A stretch of 64,000 nucleotides of DNA from Rhynchopus euleeides (taxonomy: Eukaryota > Euglenozoa > Diplonemea > Diplonemida > Diplonemidae). The position numbers and the translations under genes were made by a program. The stretch covers positions 2,046,001 to 2,110,000 of the forward strand of contig OY723294.1 in assembly GCA_963210315.1 (NCBI GenBank), given 5' to 3'. Below, one piece after another: positions 53,801 through 64,000 of this stretch. Every line of letters begins with the position of its first letter. Position 1 is the stretch's first letter. The notes beneath the pieces are model-generated. The model searched no databases and had not been told where the DNA came from. It saw only the letters and a list, made by a program, of their open reading frames with translations.

Positions 53801-54480
53801 TGTGGGCATTCAGATTCCTGAAAATCCTGAGCTCTGGGCATTCAGATTCCTGAAAATCTTTGGCTGTGGGCATTCAGATTCCTGAAAATCCTTGGCTGTG
53901 GGCATTCAGAGTCCTGAAAATCCTGAGCTCTGGGCATTCAGATTCCTGAAAATCCTTGGCTGTGGGCATTCAGATTCCTGAAAATCCTTGGCTGTGGGCT
54001 TCCAGATTCCTGAAAATCCTTGGCTGTGGGCATTCAGATTCCTGAAAATCCTGAGCTCTGGGCATTCAGATTCCTGAAAATCCTTGGCTGTGGGCATTCA
54101 GATTCCTGAATGTCCTTGGCTGTGGGCATTCAGATTCCTGAAAATCCTTGGCTGTGGGCTTTCAGATTCCTGAAAATCCTTGGCTGTGGGCATTCAGATT
54201 TGTGAAAATCCTGAGCTCTGGGCATTCAGATTCCTGAAAATCCTTGGCTGTGGACTTTCAGATTCCTGAAAATCCTTGGCTGTGGGCATTCAGATTCCTG
54301 AAAATCCTGAGCTCTGGGCATTCAGATTCCTGAAAATCCTTGGCTGTGGGCTTTCAGATTCCTGAAAATCCTTGGCTGTGGGCATTCAGATTCCTGAAAA
54401 TCCTGAGCTCTGGGCATTCAGATTCCTGAAAATCTTTGGCTGTGGGCATTCAGATTCCTGAAAATCCTTGGCTGTGGCAT
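50821..54480 (+). repeat. 1823-bp higher-order duplication containing 576-bp sub-repeats
   Basis: Rare variants recur at +1823. TTCTTGACAATCC is at about 50841 and 52664, CCTCAGCTCT at about 51236 and 53059, and CAGAGTCCTG at about 51508, 52084, 53331 and 53907. The last set also shows an 18-unit (576-bp) period. The odd length comes from a 31-bp unit. The copies differ around 52290-52420. Confidence 0.85.
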
Positions 54481-55599
54481 TCAGATTCCTGAAAATCCTG
54501 AGCTCTGGGCATTCAGATTCCTGAAAATCCTTGGCTGTGGGCATTCAGATTCCTGAAAATCCTGAGCTCTGGGCATTCAGATTCCTGAAAATCCTTGGCT
54601 GTGGGCATTCAGATTCCTGAAAATCCTTGGCTGTGGGCTTTCAGATTCCTGAAAATCCTTGGCTGTGGCATTCAGATTCCTGAAAATCCTGAGCTCTGGG
54701 CATTCAGATTCCTGAAAATCCTTGGCTGTGGGCATTCAGATTCCTGAAAATCCTGAGCTCTGGGCATTCAGATTCCTGAAAATCCTTGGCTGTGGGCATT
54801 CAGATTCCTGAAAATCCTTGGCTGTGGGCTTTCAGATTCCTGAAAATCCTTGGCTGTGGGCATTCAGATTCCTGAAAGTCCTGAGCTCTGGGCATTCAGA
54901 TTCCTGAAAATCCTTGGCTGTGGGCATTCAGATTCCTGAAAATCCTTGGCTGTGGGCATTCAGATTCCTGAAAATCCTTGGCTGTGGGCTTTCAGATTCC
55001 TGAAAATCCTTGGCTGTGGGCATTCAGATTTGTGAAAATCCTGAGCTCTGGGCATTCAGATTCCTGAAAATCCTTGGCTGTGGGCTTTCAGATTCCTGAA
55101 AATCCTTGGCTGTGGGCATTCAGATTCCTGAAAATCCTGAGCTCTGGGCATTCAGATTCCTGAAAATCCTTGGCTGTGGGCTTTCAGATTCCTGAAAATC
55201 CTTGGCTGTGGGCATTCAGATTCCTGAAAATCCTGAGCTCTGGGCATTCAGATTCCTGAAAATCTTTGGCTGTGGGCATTCAGATTCCTGAAAATCCTTG
55301 GCTGTGGGCTTTCAGATTCCTGAAAATCCTTGGCTGTGGGCATTCAGATTCCTGAAAATCCTGAGCTCTGGGCATTCAGATTCCTGAAAATCTTTGGCTG
55401 TGGGCATTCAGATTCCTGAAAATCCTGAGCTCTGGGCATTCAGATTCCTGAAATTCCTTGGCTGTGGGCATTCAGATTCCTGAAAATCCTTGGCTGTGGG
55501 CTTTCAGACTCCTGAAAATCCTTGGCTGTGGGCATTCAGATTCCTGAAAATCCTGAGCTCTGGGCATTCAGATTCCTGAAAATCCTTGGCTGTGGGCAT

Positions 55600-58500
55600 T
55601 CAGATTCCTGAAAATCCTGAGCACTGGGCATTCAGATTCCTGAAAATCCTTGGCTGTGGGCATTCAGATTCCTGAAAATCCGTGGCTGTGGGCATTCAGA
55701 TTCCTGAAAATCTTGAGCTCTGGGCATTCAGATTCGTGAAAATCCTTGGCTGTGGGCATTCAGATTCCTGAAAATCCTTGGCTGTGGGCTTTCAGATTCC
55801 TGAAAATCCTTGGCTGTGGCATTCAGATTCCTGAAAATCCTGAGCTCTGGGCATTCAGATTCCTGAAAATCCTTGGCTGTGGGCATTCAGATTCCTGAAA
55901 ATCCTTGGCTGTGGGCTTTCAGATTCCTGAAAATCCTTGGCTGTGGGCATTCAGATTCCTGAAAATCCTGAGCTCTGGGCATTCAGATTCCTGAAAATCC
56001 TTGGCTGTGGGCATTCAGATTCCTGAAAATCCTGAGCTCTGGGCATTCAGATTCCTGAAAATCCTTGGCTGTGGGCTTTCGGATTCCTGAAAATCTTGAG
56101 CTCTGGGCATTCAGATTCCTGAAAATCCTTGGCTGTGGGCATTCAGATTCCTGAAAATCTTGAGCTCTGGGCATTCAGATTCTTGAAAATCCTTGGCTGT
56201 GGGCATTCAGATTCCTGAAAATCCTGAGCTCTGGGCATTCAGATTCCTGAAAATCCTTGGCTGTGGGCTTTCGGATTCCTGAAAATCCTTGGCTGTGGGC
56301 ATTCAGATTCCTGAAAATCCTGAGCTCTGGGCATTCAGATTCCTGAAAATCTTTGGCTGTGGGCATTCAGATTCCTGAAAATCCTTGGCTGTGGGCTTTC
56401 AGATTCCTGAAAATCCTTGGCTGTGGCATTCAGATTCCTGAAAATCCTGAGCTCTGGGCATTCAGATTCCTGAAAATCCTTGGCTGTGGGCATTCAGATT
56501 CCTGAAAACCCTTGGCTGTGGGCTTTCAGACTCCTGAAAATCCTTGGCTGTGGGCATTCAGATTCCTGAAAATCCTGAGCTCTGGGCATTCAGATTCCTG
56601 AAAATCCTTGGCTGTGGGCATTCAGATTCCTGAAAATCCTTGGCTGTGGGCTTTCAGATTCCTGAAAATCCTTGGCTGTGGGCATTCAGATTTGTGAAAA
56701 TCCTGAGCTCTGGGCATTCAGATTCCTGAAAATCCTTGGCTGTGGGCTTTCAGATTCCTGAAAATCCTTGGCTGTGGACATTCAGATTCCTGAAAATCCT
56801 GAGCTCTGGGCATTCAGATTCCTGAACATCCTTGGCTGTGGGCTTTCGGATTCCTGAAAATCCTTGGCTGTGGGCATTCAGATTCCTGAAAATCCTGAGC
56901 TCTGGGCATTCAGATTCCTGAAAATCCTTGGCTGTGGGCATTCAGATTCCTGAAAATCCTTGGCTGTGGGCTTTCAGATTCCTGAAAATCCTTGGCTGTG
57001 GGCATTCAGATTCCTGAAAATCCTGAGCTCTGGGCATTCAGATTCCTGAAAATCCTTGGCTGTGGGCATTCAGATTCCTGAAAATCCTTGGCTGTGGGCT
57101 TTCAGACTCCTGAAAATCCTTGGCTGTGGGCATTCAGATTCCTGAAAATCCTGAGCTCTGGGCATTCAGATTCCTGAAAATCCTTGGCTGTGGGCATTCA
57201 GATTCCTGAAAATCCTGAGCTCTGGGCATTCAGATTCCTGAAAATCCTTGGCTGTGGGCTTTCAGATTCCTGAAAATCCTTGGCTGTGGGCATTCAGATT
57301 CCTGAAAATCTTGAGCTCTGGGCATTCAGATTCCTGAAAATCCTTGGCTGTGGGCATTCAGATTCCTTAAAATTTTGAGCTCTGGGCATTCAGATTCTTG
57401 AAAATCCTTGGCTGTGGGCATTCAGATTCCTGAAAATCCTGAGCTCTGGGCATTCAGATTCCTGAAAATCCTTGGCTGTGGGCATTCAGATTCCTGAAAA
57501 TCCTTGGCTGTGGGCTTTCAGATTCCTGAAAATCCTTGGCTGTGGGCATTCAGATTCCTGAAAGTCCTGAGCTCTGGGCATTCAGATTCCTGAAAATCCT
57601 TGGCTGTGGGCATTCAGATTCCTGAAAATCCTTGGCTGTGGGCATTCAGATTCCTGAAAATCCTTGGCTGTGGGCTTTCAGATTCCTGAAAATCCTTGGC
57701 TGTGGGCATTCAGATTTGTGAAAATCCTGAGCTCTGGGCATTCAGATTCCTGAAAATCCTTGGCTGTGGGCTTTCAGATTCCTGAAAATCCTTGGCTGTG
57801 GGCATTCAGATTCCTGAAAATCCTGAGCTCTGGGCATTCAGATTCCTGAAAATCCTTGGCTGTGGGCTTTCAGATTCCTGAAAATCCTTGGCTGTGGGCA
57901 TTCAGATTCCTGAAAATCCTGAGCTCTGGGCATTCAGATTCCTGAAAATCTTTGGCTGTGGGCATTCAGATTCCTGAAAATCCTTGGCTGTGGGCTTTCA
58001 GATTCCTGAAAATCCTTGGCTGTGGGCATTCAGATTCCTGAAAATCCTGAGCTCTGGGCATTCAGATTCCTGAAAATCTTTGGCTGTGGGCATTCAGATT
58101 CCTGAAAATCCTGAGCTCTGGGCATTCAGATTCCTGAAATTCCTTGGCTGTGGGCATTCAGATTCCTGAAAATCCTTGGCTGTGGGCTTTCAGACTCCTG
58201 AAAATCCTTGGCTGTGGGCATTCAGATTCCTGAAAATCCTGAGCTCTGGGCATTCAGATTCCTGAAAATCCTTGGCTGTGGGCATTCAGATTCCTGAAAA
58301 TCCTGAGCACTGGGCATTCAGATTCCTGAAAATCCTTGGCTGTGGGCTTTCAGATTCCTGAAAATCCTTGGCTGTGGGCATTCAGATTCCTGAAAATCTT
58401 GAGCTCTGGGCATTCAGATTCCTGAAAGTCCTTGGCTGTGGGCATTCAGATTCCTGAAAATCCTTGGCTGTGGGCTTTCAGATTCCTGAAAATCCTTGGC

Positions 58501-59050
58501 TGTGGCATTCAGATTCCTGAAAATCCTGAGCTCTGGGCATTCAGATTCCTGAAAATCCTTGGCTGTGGGCATTCAGATTCCTGAAAATCCTTGGCTGTGG
58601 GCTTTCAGACTCCTGAAAATCCTTGGCTGTGGGCATTCAGATTCCTGAAAATCCTGAGCTCTGGGCATTCAGATTCCTGAAAATCCTTGGCTGTGGGCAT
58701 TCAGATTCCTGAAAATCCTGAGCTCTGGGCATTCAGATTCCTGAAAATCCTTGGCTGTGGGCTTTCGGATTCCTGAAAATCTTGAGCTCTGGGCATTCAG
58801 ATTCCTGAAAATCCTTGGCTGTGGGCATTCAGATTCCTGAAAATCTTGAGCTCTGGGCATTCAGATTCTTGAAAATCCTTGGCTGTGGGCATTCAGATTC
58901 CTGAAAATCCTGAGCTCTGGGCATTCAGATTCCTGAAAATCCTTGGCTGTGGGCTTTCGGATTCCTGAAAATCCTTGGCTGTGGGCATTCAGATTCCTGA
59001 AAATCTTGAGCTCTGGGCATTCAGATTCCTGAAAATCTTTGGCTGTGGGC
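55600..59050 (+). repeat. 2686-bp higher-order duplication
   Basis: The rare GAGCACTGGG variant occurs at about 55620 and 58306 only. The CGGATT-containing blocks at 55983 and 56175 recur at 58669 and 58861, the same 2686-bp offset (84 units minus 2 bp). The copies overlap in register and differ in the middle. The bounds given are approximate. Confidence 0.75.
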
Positions 59051-62000
59051 ATTCAGATTCCTGAAAATCCTTGGCTGTGGGCTTTCAGATTCCTGAAAAT
59101 CCTTGGCTGTGGCATTCAGATTCCTGAAAATCCTGAGCTCTGGGCATTCAGATTCCTGAAAATCCTTGGCTGTGGGCATTCAGATTCCTGAAAATCCTTG
59201 GCTGTGGGCTTTCAGACTCCTGAAAATCCTTGGCTGTGGGCATTCAGATTCCTGAAAATCCTGAGCTCTGGGCATTCAGATTCCTGAAAATCCTTGGCTG
59301 TGGGCATTCAGATTCCTGAAAATCCTTGGCTGTGGGCTTTCAGATTCCTGAAAATCCTTGGCTGTGGGCATTCAGATTTGTGAAAATCCTGAGCTCTGGG
59401 CATTCAGATTCCTGAAAATCCTTGGCTGTGGGCTTTCAGATTCCTGAAAATCCTTGGCTGTGGGCATTCAGATTTGTGAAAATCCTGAGCTCTGGGCATT
59501 CAGATTCCTGAAAGTCCTTGGCTGTGGGCTTTCAGATTCCTGAAAATCCTTGGCTGTGGGCATTCAGATTCCTGAAAATCCTGAGCTCTGGGCATTCAGA
59601 TTCCTGAAAATCCTTGGCTGTGGGCTTTCGGATTCCTGAAAATCCTTGGCTGTGGGCATTCAGATTCCTGAAAATCCTGAGCTCTGGGCATTCAGATTCC
59701 TGAAAATCCTTGGCTGTGGGCTTTCAGATTCCTGAAAATCCTTGGCTGTGGCATTCAGATTCCTGAAAATCCTGAGCTCTGGGCATTCAGATTCCTGAAA
59801 ATCCTTGGCTGTGGGCATTCAGATTCCTGAAAATCCTTGGCTGTGGGCTTTCAGATTCCTGAAAATCCTTGGCTGTGGCATTCAGATTCCTGAAAATCCT
59901 GAGCTCTGGGCATTCAGATTCCTGAAAATCCTTGGCTGTGGGCATTCAGATTCCTGAAAATCCTTGGCTGTGGGCTTTCAGACTCCTGAAAATCCTTGGC
60001 TGTGGGCATTCAGATTCCTGAAAATCCTGAGCTCTGGGCATTCAGATTCCTGAAAATCCTTGGCTGTGGGCATTCAGATTCCTGAAAATCCTGAGCTCTG
60101 GGCATTCAGATTCCTGAAAATCCTTGGCTGTGGGCTTTCAGATTCCTGAAAATCCTTGGCTTTGGGCATTCAGATTCCTGAAAATCTTGAGCTCTGGGCA
60201 TTCAGATTCCTGAAAATCCTTGGCTGTGGGCATTCAGATTCCTGAAAATCTTGAGCTCTGGGCATTCAGATTCTTGAAAATCCTTGGCTGTGGGCATTCA
60301 GATTCCTGAAAATCCTGAGCTCTGGGCATTCAGATTCCTGAAAATCCTTGGCTGTGGGCATTCAGATTCCTGAAAATCCTTGGCTGTGGGCTTTCAGACT
60401 CCTGAAAATCCTTGGCTGTGGGCATTCAGATTCCTGAAAATCCTGAGCTCTGGGCATTCAGATTCCTGAAAATCCTTGGCTGTGGGCATTCAGATTCCTG
60501 AAAATCCTTGGCTGTGGGCTTTCAGATTCCTGAAAATCCTTGGCTGTGGGCATTCAGATTTGTGAAAATCCTGAGCTCTGGGCATTCAGATTCCTGAAAA
60601 TCCTTGGCTGTGGGCTTTCAGATTCCTGAAAATCCTTGGCTGTGGGCATTCAGATTTGTGAAAATCCTGAGCTCTGGGCATTCAGATTCCTGAAAATCCT
60701 TGGCTGTGGGCTTTCAGATTCCTGAAAATCCTTGGCTGTGGGCATTCAGATTCCTGAAAATCCTGAGCTCTGGGCATTCAGATTCCTGAAATTCCTTGGC
60801 TGTGGGCATTCAGATTCCTGAAAATCCTTGGCTGTGGGCTTTCAGACTCCTGAAAATCCTTGGCTGTGGGCATTCAGATTCCTGAAAATCCTTGGCTGTG
60901 GGCATTCAGATTCCTGAAAATCCTTGGCTGTGGGCTTTCAGATTCCTGAAAATCCTTGGCTGTGGGCATTCAGATTCCTGAAAATCCTGAGCTCTGGGCA
61001 TTCAGATTCCTGAAAATCTTTGGCTGTGGGCATTCAGATTCCTGAAAATCCTTGGCTGTGGGCTTTCAGATTCCTGAAAATCCTTGGCTGTGGCATTCAG
61101 ATTCCTGAAAATCCTGAGCTCTGGGCATTCAGATTCCTGAAAATCCTTGGCTGTGGGCATTCAGATTCCTGAAAATCCTTGGCTGTGGGCTTTCAGACTC
61201 CTGAAAAATCTTGGCTGTGGGCATTCAGATTCCTGAAAATCCTGAGCTCTGGGCATTCAGATTCCTGAAAATCCTTGGCTGTGGGCATTCAGATTCCTGA
61301 AAATCCTGAGCTCTGGGCATTCAGATTCCTGAAAATCCTTGGCTGTGGGCTTTCAGATTCCTGAAAATCCTTGGCTGTGGGCATTCAGATTCCTGAAAAT
61401 CTTGAGCTCTGGGCATTCAGATTCCTGAAAATCCTTGGCTGTGGGCATTCAGATTCCTGAAAATCTTGAGCTCTGGGCATTCAGATTCTTGAAAATCCTT
61501 GGCTGTGGGCATTCAGATTCCTGAAAATCCTGAGCTCTGGGCATTCAGATTCCTGAAAATCCTTGGCTGTGGGCTTTCGGATTCCTGAAAATCCTTGGCT
61601 GTGGGCATTCAGATTCCTGAAAATCCTTGGCTGTGGGCTTTCAGACTCCTGAAAATCCTTGGCTGTGGGCATTCAGATTCCTGAAAATCCTGAGCTCTGG
61701 GCATTCAGATTCCTGAAAATCCTTGGCTGTGGGCATTCAGATTCCTGAAAATCCTTGGCTGTGGGCTTTCAGATTCCTGAAAATCCTTGGCTGTGGGCAT
61801 TCAGATTTGTGAAAATCCTGAGCTCTGGGCATTCAGATTCCTGAAAATCCTTGGCTGTGGGCTTTCAGATTCCTTAAAATCCTTGGCTGTGGGCATTCAG
61901 ATTTGTGAAAATCCTGAGCTCTGGGCATTCAGATTCCTGAAAATCCTTGGCTGTGGGCATTCAGATTCCTGAAAATCCTGAGCTCTGGGCATTCAGATTC

Positions 62001-64000
62001 CTGAAAATCCTTGGCTGTGGGCATTCAGATTCCTGAAAATCCTGAGCTCTGGGCATTCAGATTCCTGAAAATCTTTGGCTGTGGGCATTCAGATTCCTGA
62101 AAATCCTTGGCTGTGGGCTTTCAGATTCCTGAAAGTCCTGAGCTCTGGGCATTCAGATTCCTGAAAATCCTTGGCTGTGGGCATTCAGATTCCTGAAAAT
62201 CCTTGGCTGTGGGCTTTCAGACTCCTGAAAATCCTTGGCTGTGGGCATTCAGATTCCTGAAAATCCTGAGCTCTGGGCATTCAGATTCCTGAAAATCCTT
62301 GGCTGTGGGCATTCAGATTCCTGAAAATCCTGAGCTCTGGGCATTCAGATTCCTGAAAATCCTTGGCTGTGGGCTTTCAGATTCCTGAAAATCCTTGGCT
62401 GTGGGCATTCAGATTCCTGAAAATCTTGAGCTCTGGGCATTCAGATTCCTGAAAATCCTTGGCTGTGGGCATTCAGATTCCTGAAAATCTTGAGCTCTGG
62501 GCATTCAGATTCTTGAAAATCCTTGGCTGTGGGCATTCAGATTCCTGAAAATCCTGAGCTCTGGGCATTCAGATTCCTGAAAATCCTCGGCTGTGGGCTT
62601 TCGGATTCCTGAAAATCCTTGGCTGTGGGCATTCAGATTCCTGAAAATCCTGAGCTCTGGGCATTCAGATTCCTGAAAATCTTTGGCTGTGGGCATTCAG
62701 ATTCCTGAAAATCCTTGGCTGTGGGCTTTCAGATTCCTGAAAATCCTTGGCTGTGGCATTCAGATTCCTGAAAATCCTGAGCTCTGGGCATTCAGATTCC
62801 TGAAAATCCTTGGCTGTGGGCATTCAGATTCCTGAAAATCCTTGGCTGTGGGCTTTCAGACTCCTGAAAATCCTTGGCTGTGGGCATTCAGATTCCTGAA
62901 AATCCTGAGCTCTGGGCATTCAGATTCCTGAAAATCCTTGGCTGTGGGCATTCAGATTCCTGAAAATCCTGAGCTCTGGGCATTCAGATTCCTGAAAATC
63001 CTTGGCTGTGGGCTTTCAGATTCCTGAAAATCCTTGGCTGTGGGCATTCAGATTCCTGAAAATCTTGAGCTCTGGGCATTCAGATTCCTGAAAATCCTTG
63101 GCTGTGGGCATTCAGATTCCTGAAAATCTTGAGCTCTGGGCATTCAGATTCTTGAAAATCCTTGGCTGTGGGCATTCAGATTCCTGAAAATCCTGAGCTC
63201 TGGGCATTCAGATTCCTGAAAATCCTTGGCTGTGGGCTTTCGGATTCCTGAAAATCCTTGGCTGTGGGCATTCAGATTCCTGAAAATCCTTGGCTGTGGG
63301 CTTTCAGACTCCTGAAAATCCTTGGCTGTGGGCATTCAGATTCCTGAAAATCCTGAGCTCTGGGCATTCAGATTCCTGAAAATCCTTGGCTGTGGGCATT
63401 CAGATTCCTGAAAATCCTTGGCTGTGGGCTTTCAGATTCCTGAAAATCCTTGGCTGTGGGCATTCAAGATTGTGAAAATCCTGAGCTCTGGGCATTCAGA
63501 TTCCTGAAAATCCTTGGCTGTGGGCATTCAGATTCCTGAAAATCCTTGGCTGTGGGCTTTCAGATTCCTGAAAATCCTTGGCTGTGGGCATTCAGATTTG
63601 TGAAAATCCTGAGCTCTGGGCATTCAGATTCCTGCAAATCCTTGGCTGTGGGCTTTCAGATTCCTGAAAATCCTTGGCTGTGGGCATTCAAGATTGTGAA
63701 AATCCTGAGCTCTGGGCATTCAGATTCCTGAAAATCCTTGGCTGTGGGCTTTCAGATTCCTGAAAATCCTTGGCTGTGGGCATTCAGATTCCTGAAAATC
63801 CTGAGCTCTGGGCATTCAGATTCCTGAAAATCCTTGGCTGTGGGCTTTCGGATTCCTGAAAATCCTTGGCTGTGGGCATTCAGATTCCTGAAAATCCTGA
63901 GCTCTGGGCATTCAGATTCCTGAAAATCTTTGGCTGTGGGCATTCAGATTCCTGAAAATCCTTGGCTGTGGGCTTTCAGATTCCTGAAAATCCTTGGCTG

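Larger units (their letters stand above)
41837..64000 (+). repeat. Satellite array, 32-bp unit, about 690 copies, continues past the window
   Basis: The unit is read as GGGCATTCAG, ATTCCTGAAA, ATCCTTGGCT, GT. Main variants are CCTTGGCTGT versus CCTGAGCTCT or CTTGAGCTCT, GGGCATTC versus GGGCTTTC, ATTCCT versus ATTTGT or ACTCCT, CAGATT versus CGGATT, and 31-bp units lacking one G (GGCTGTGGCATTC). Variants alternate in short higher-order blocks of three or four units (96 or 128 bp). Unit length is not a multiple of three, and both strands carry periodic stops, so it is non-coding. Location (subtelomere, centromere or interior) cannot be told from the window. Confidence 0.97.

Noticed and set aside
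41837..64000. CRISPR array
   Set aside because: The 32-bp units follow each other directly, without unique spacers, in a eukaryotic setting.

Overview
The window looks like nuclear DNA of a protist. The genes have short GT-AG introns and eukaryote-only domain combinations: COP9 signalosome subunit 5, a HECT-like segment, a Pho80-type cyclin, a PPR protein, and a CAP protein with a PDZ domain. Every recognisable gene lies on the + strand, is compact and GC-rich, and several have a pyrimidine-rich tract plus AG shortly before the start codon. One-strand gene order, possible trans-splice acceptors and a few tiny cis-introns suggest a euglenozoan such as a diplonemid. That assignment is an inference. 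No spliced-leader gene, rRNA or tRNA was found to prove it.

Layout. 1-28.5 kb is the gene-bearing part, with nine genes. They are: a 5'-truncated two-PH-like-domain Pro-rich protein; a ubiquitin-like/ankyrin/RGG protein; a secreted astacin-sulfatase fusion interrupted by a 741-bp insertion; a dCTPase (MazG-like) fused to two copies of a module that includes a HECT-like segment; CSN5; a predicted N-myristoylated Tudor-like protein; a PDZ-CAP protein; and a small cyclin. 28.5-39.6 kb is a repeat graveyard. It holds tandem repeats, two copies of a 330-345 bp TA-flanked MITE-like element, a 1715-bp fold-back element inserted into one of those MITEs, a 178-bp near-identical repeat pair and long homopolymer runs. 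39.6-41.6 kb holds a PPR gene. From about 41.84 kb to the end of the window (over 22 kb, continuing outside) is one satellite array of a 32-bp unit with several levels of higher-order repeats.

How the genes relate. Three genes touch ubiquitin biology (ubiquitin-like domain, HECT-like segments, CSN5), but nothing shows that they work together. In polycistronic genomes neighbours are usually functionally unrelated. The most notable finds are: the insertion that splits the astacin zinc motif, with an 18-bp target duplication and a predicted HDV-like ribozyme at its very 5' end; the dCTPase-HECT-like fusion; the nested fold-back-in-MITE structure; and the recently amplified satellite.
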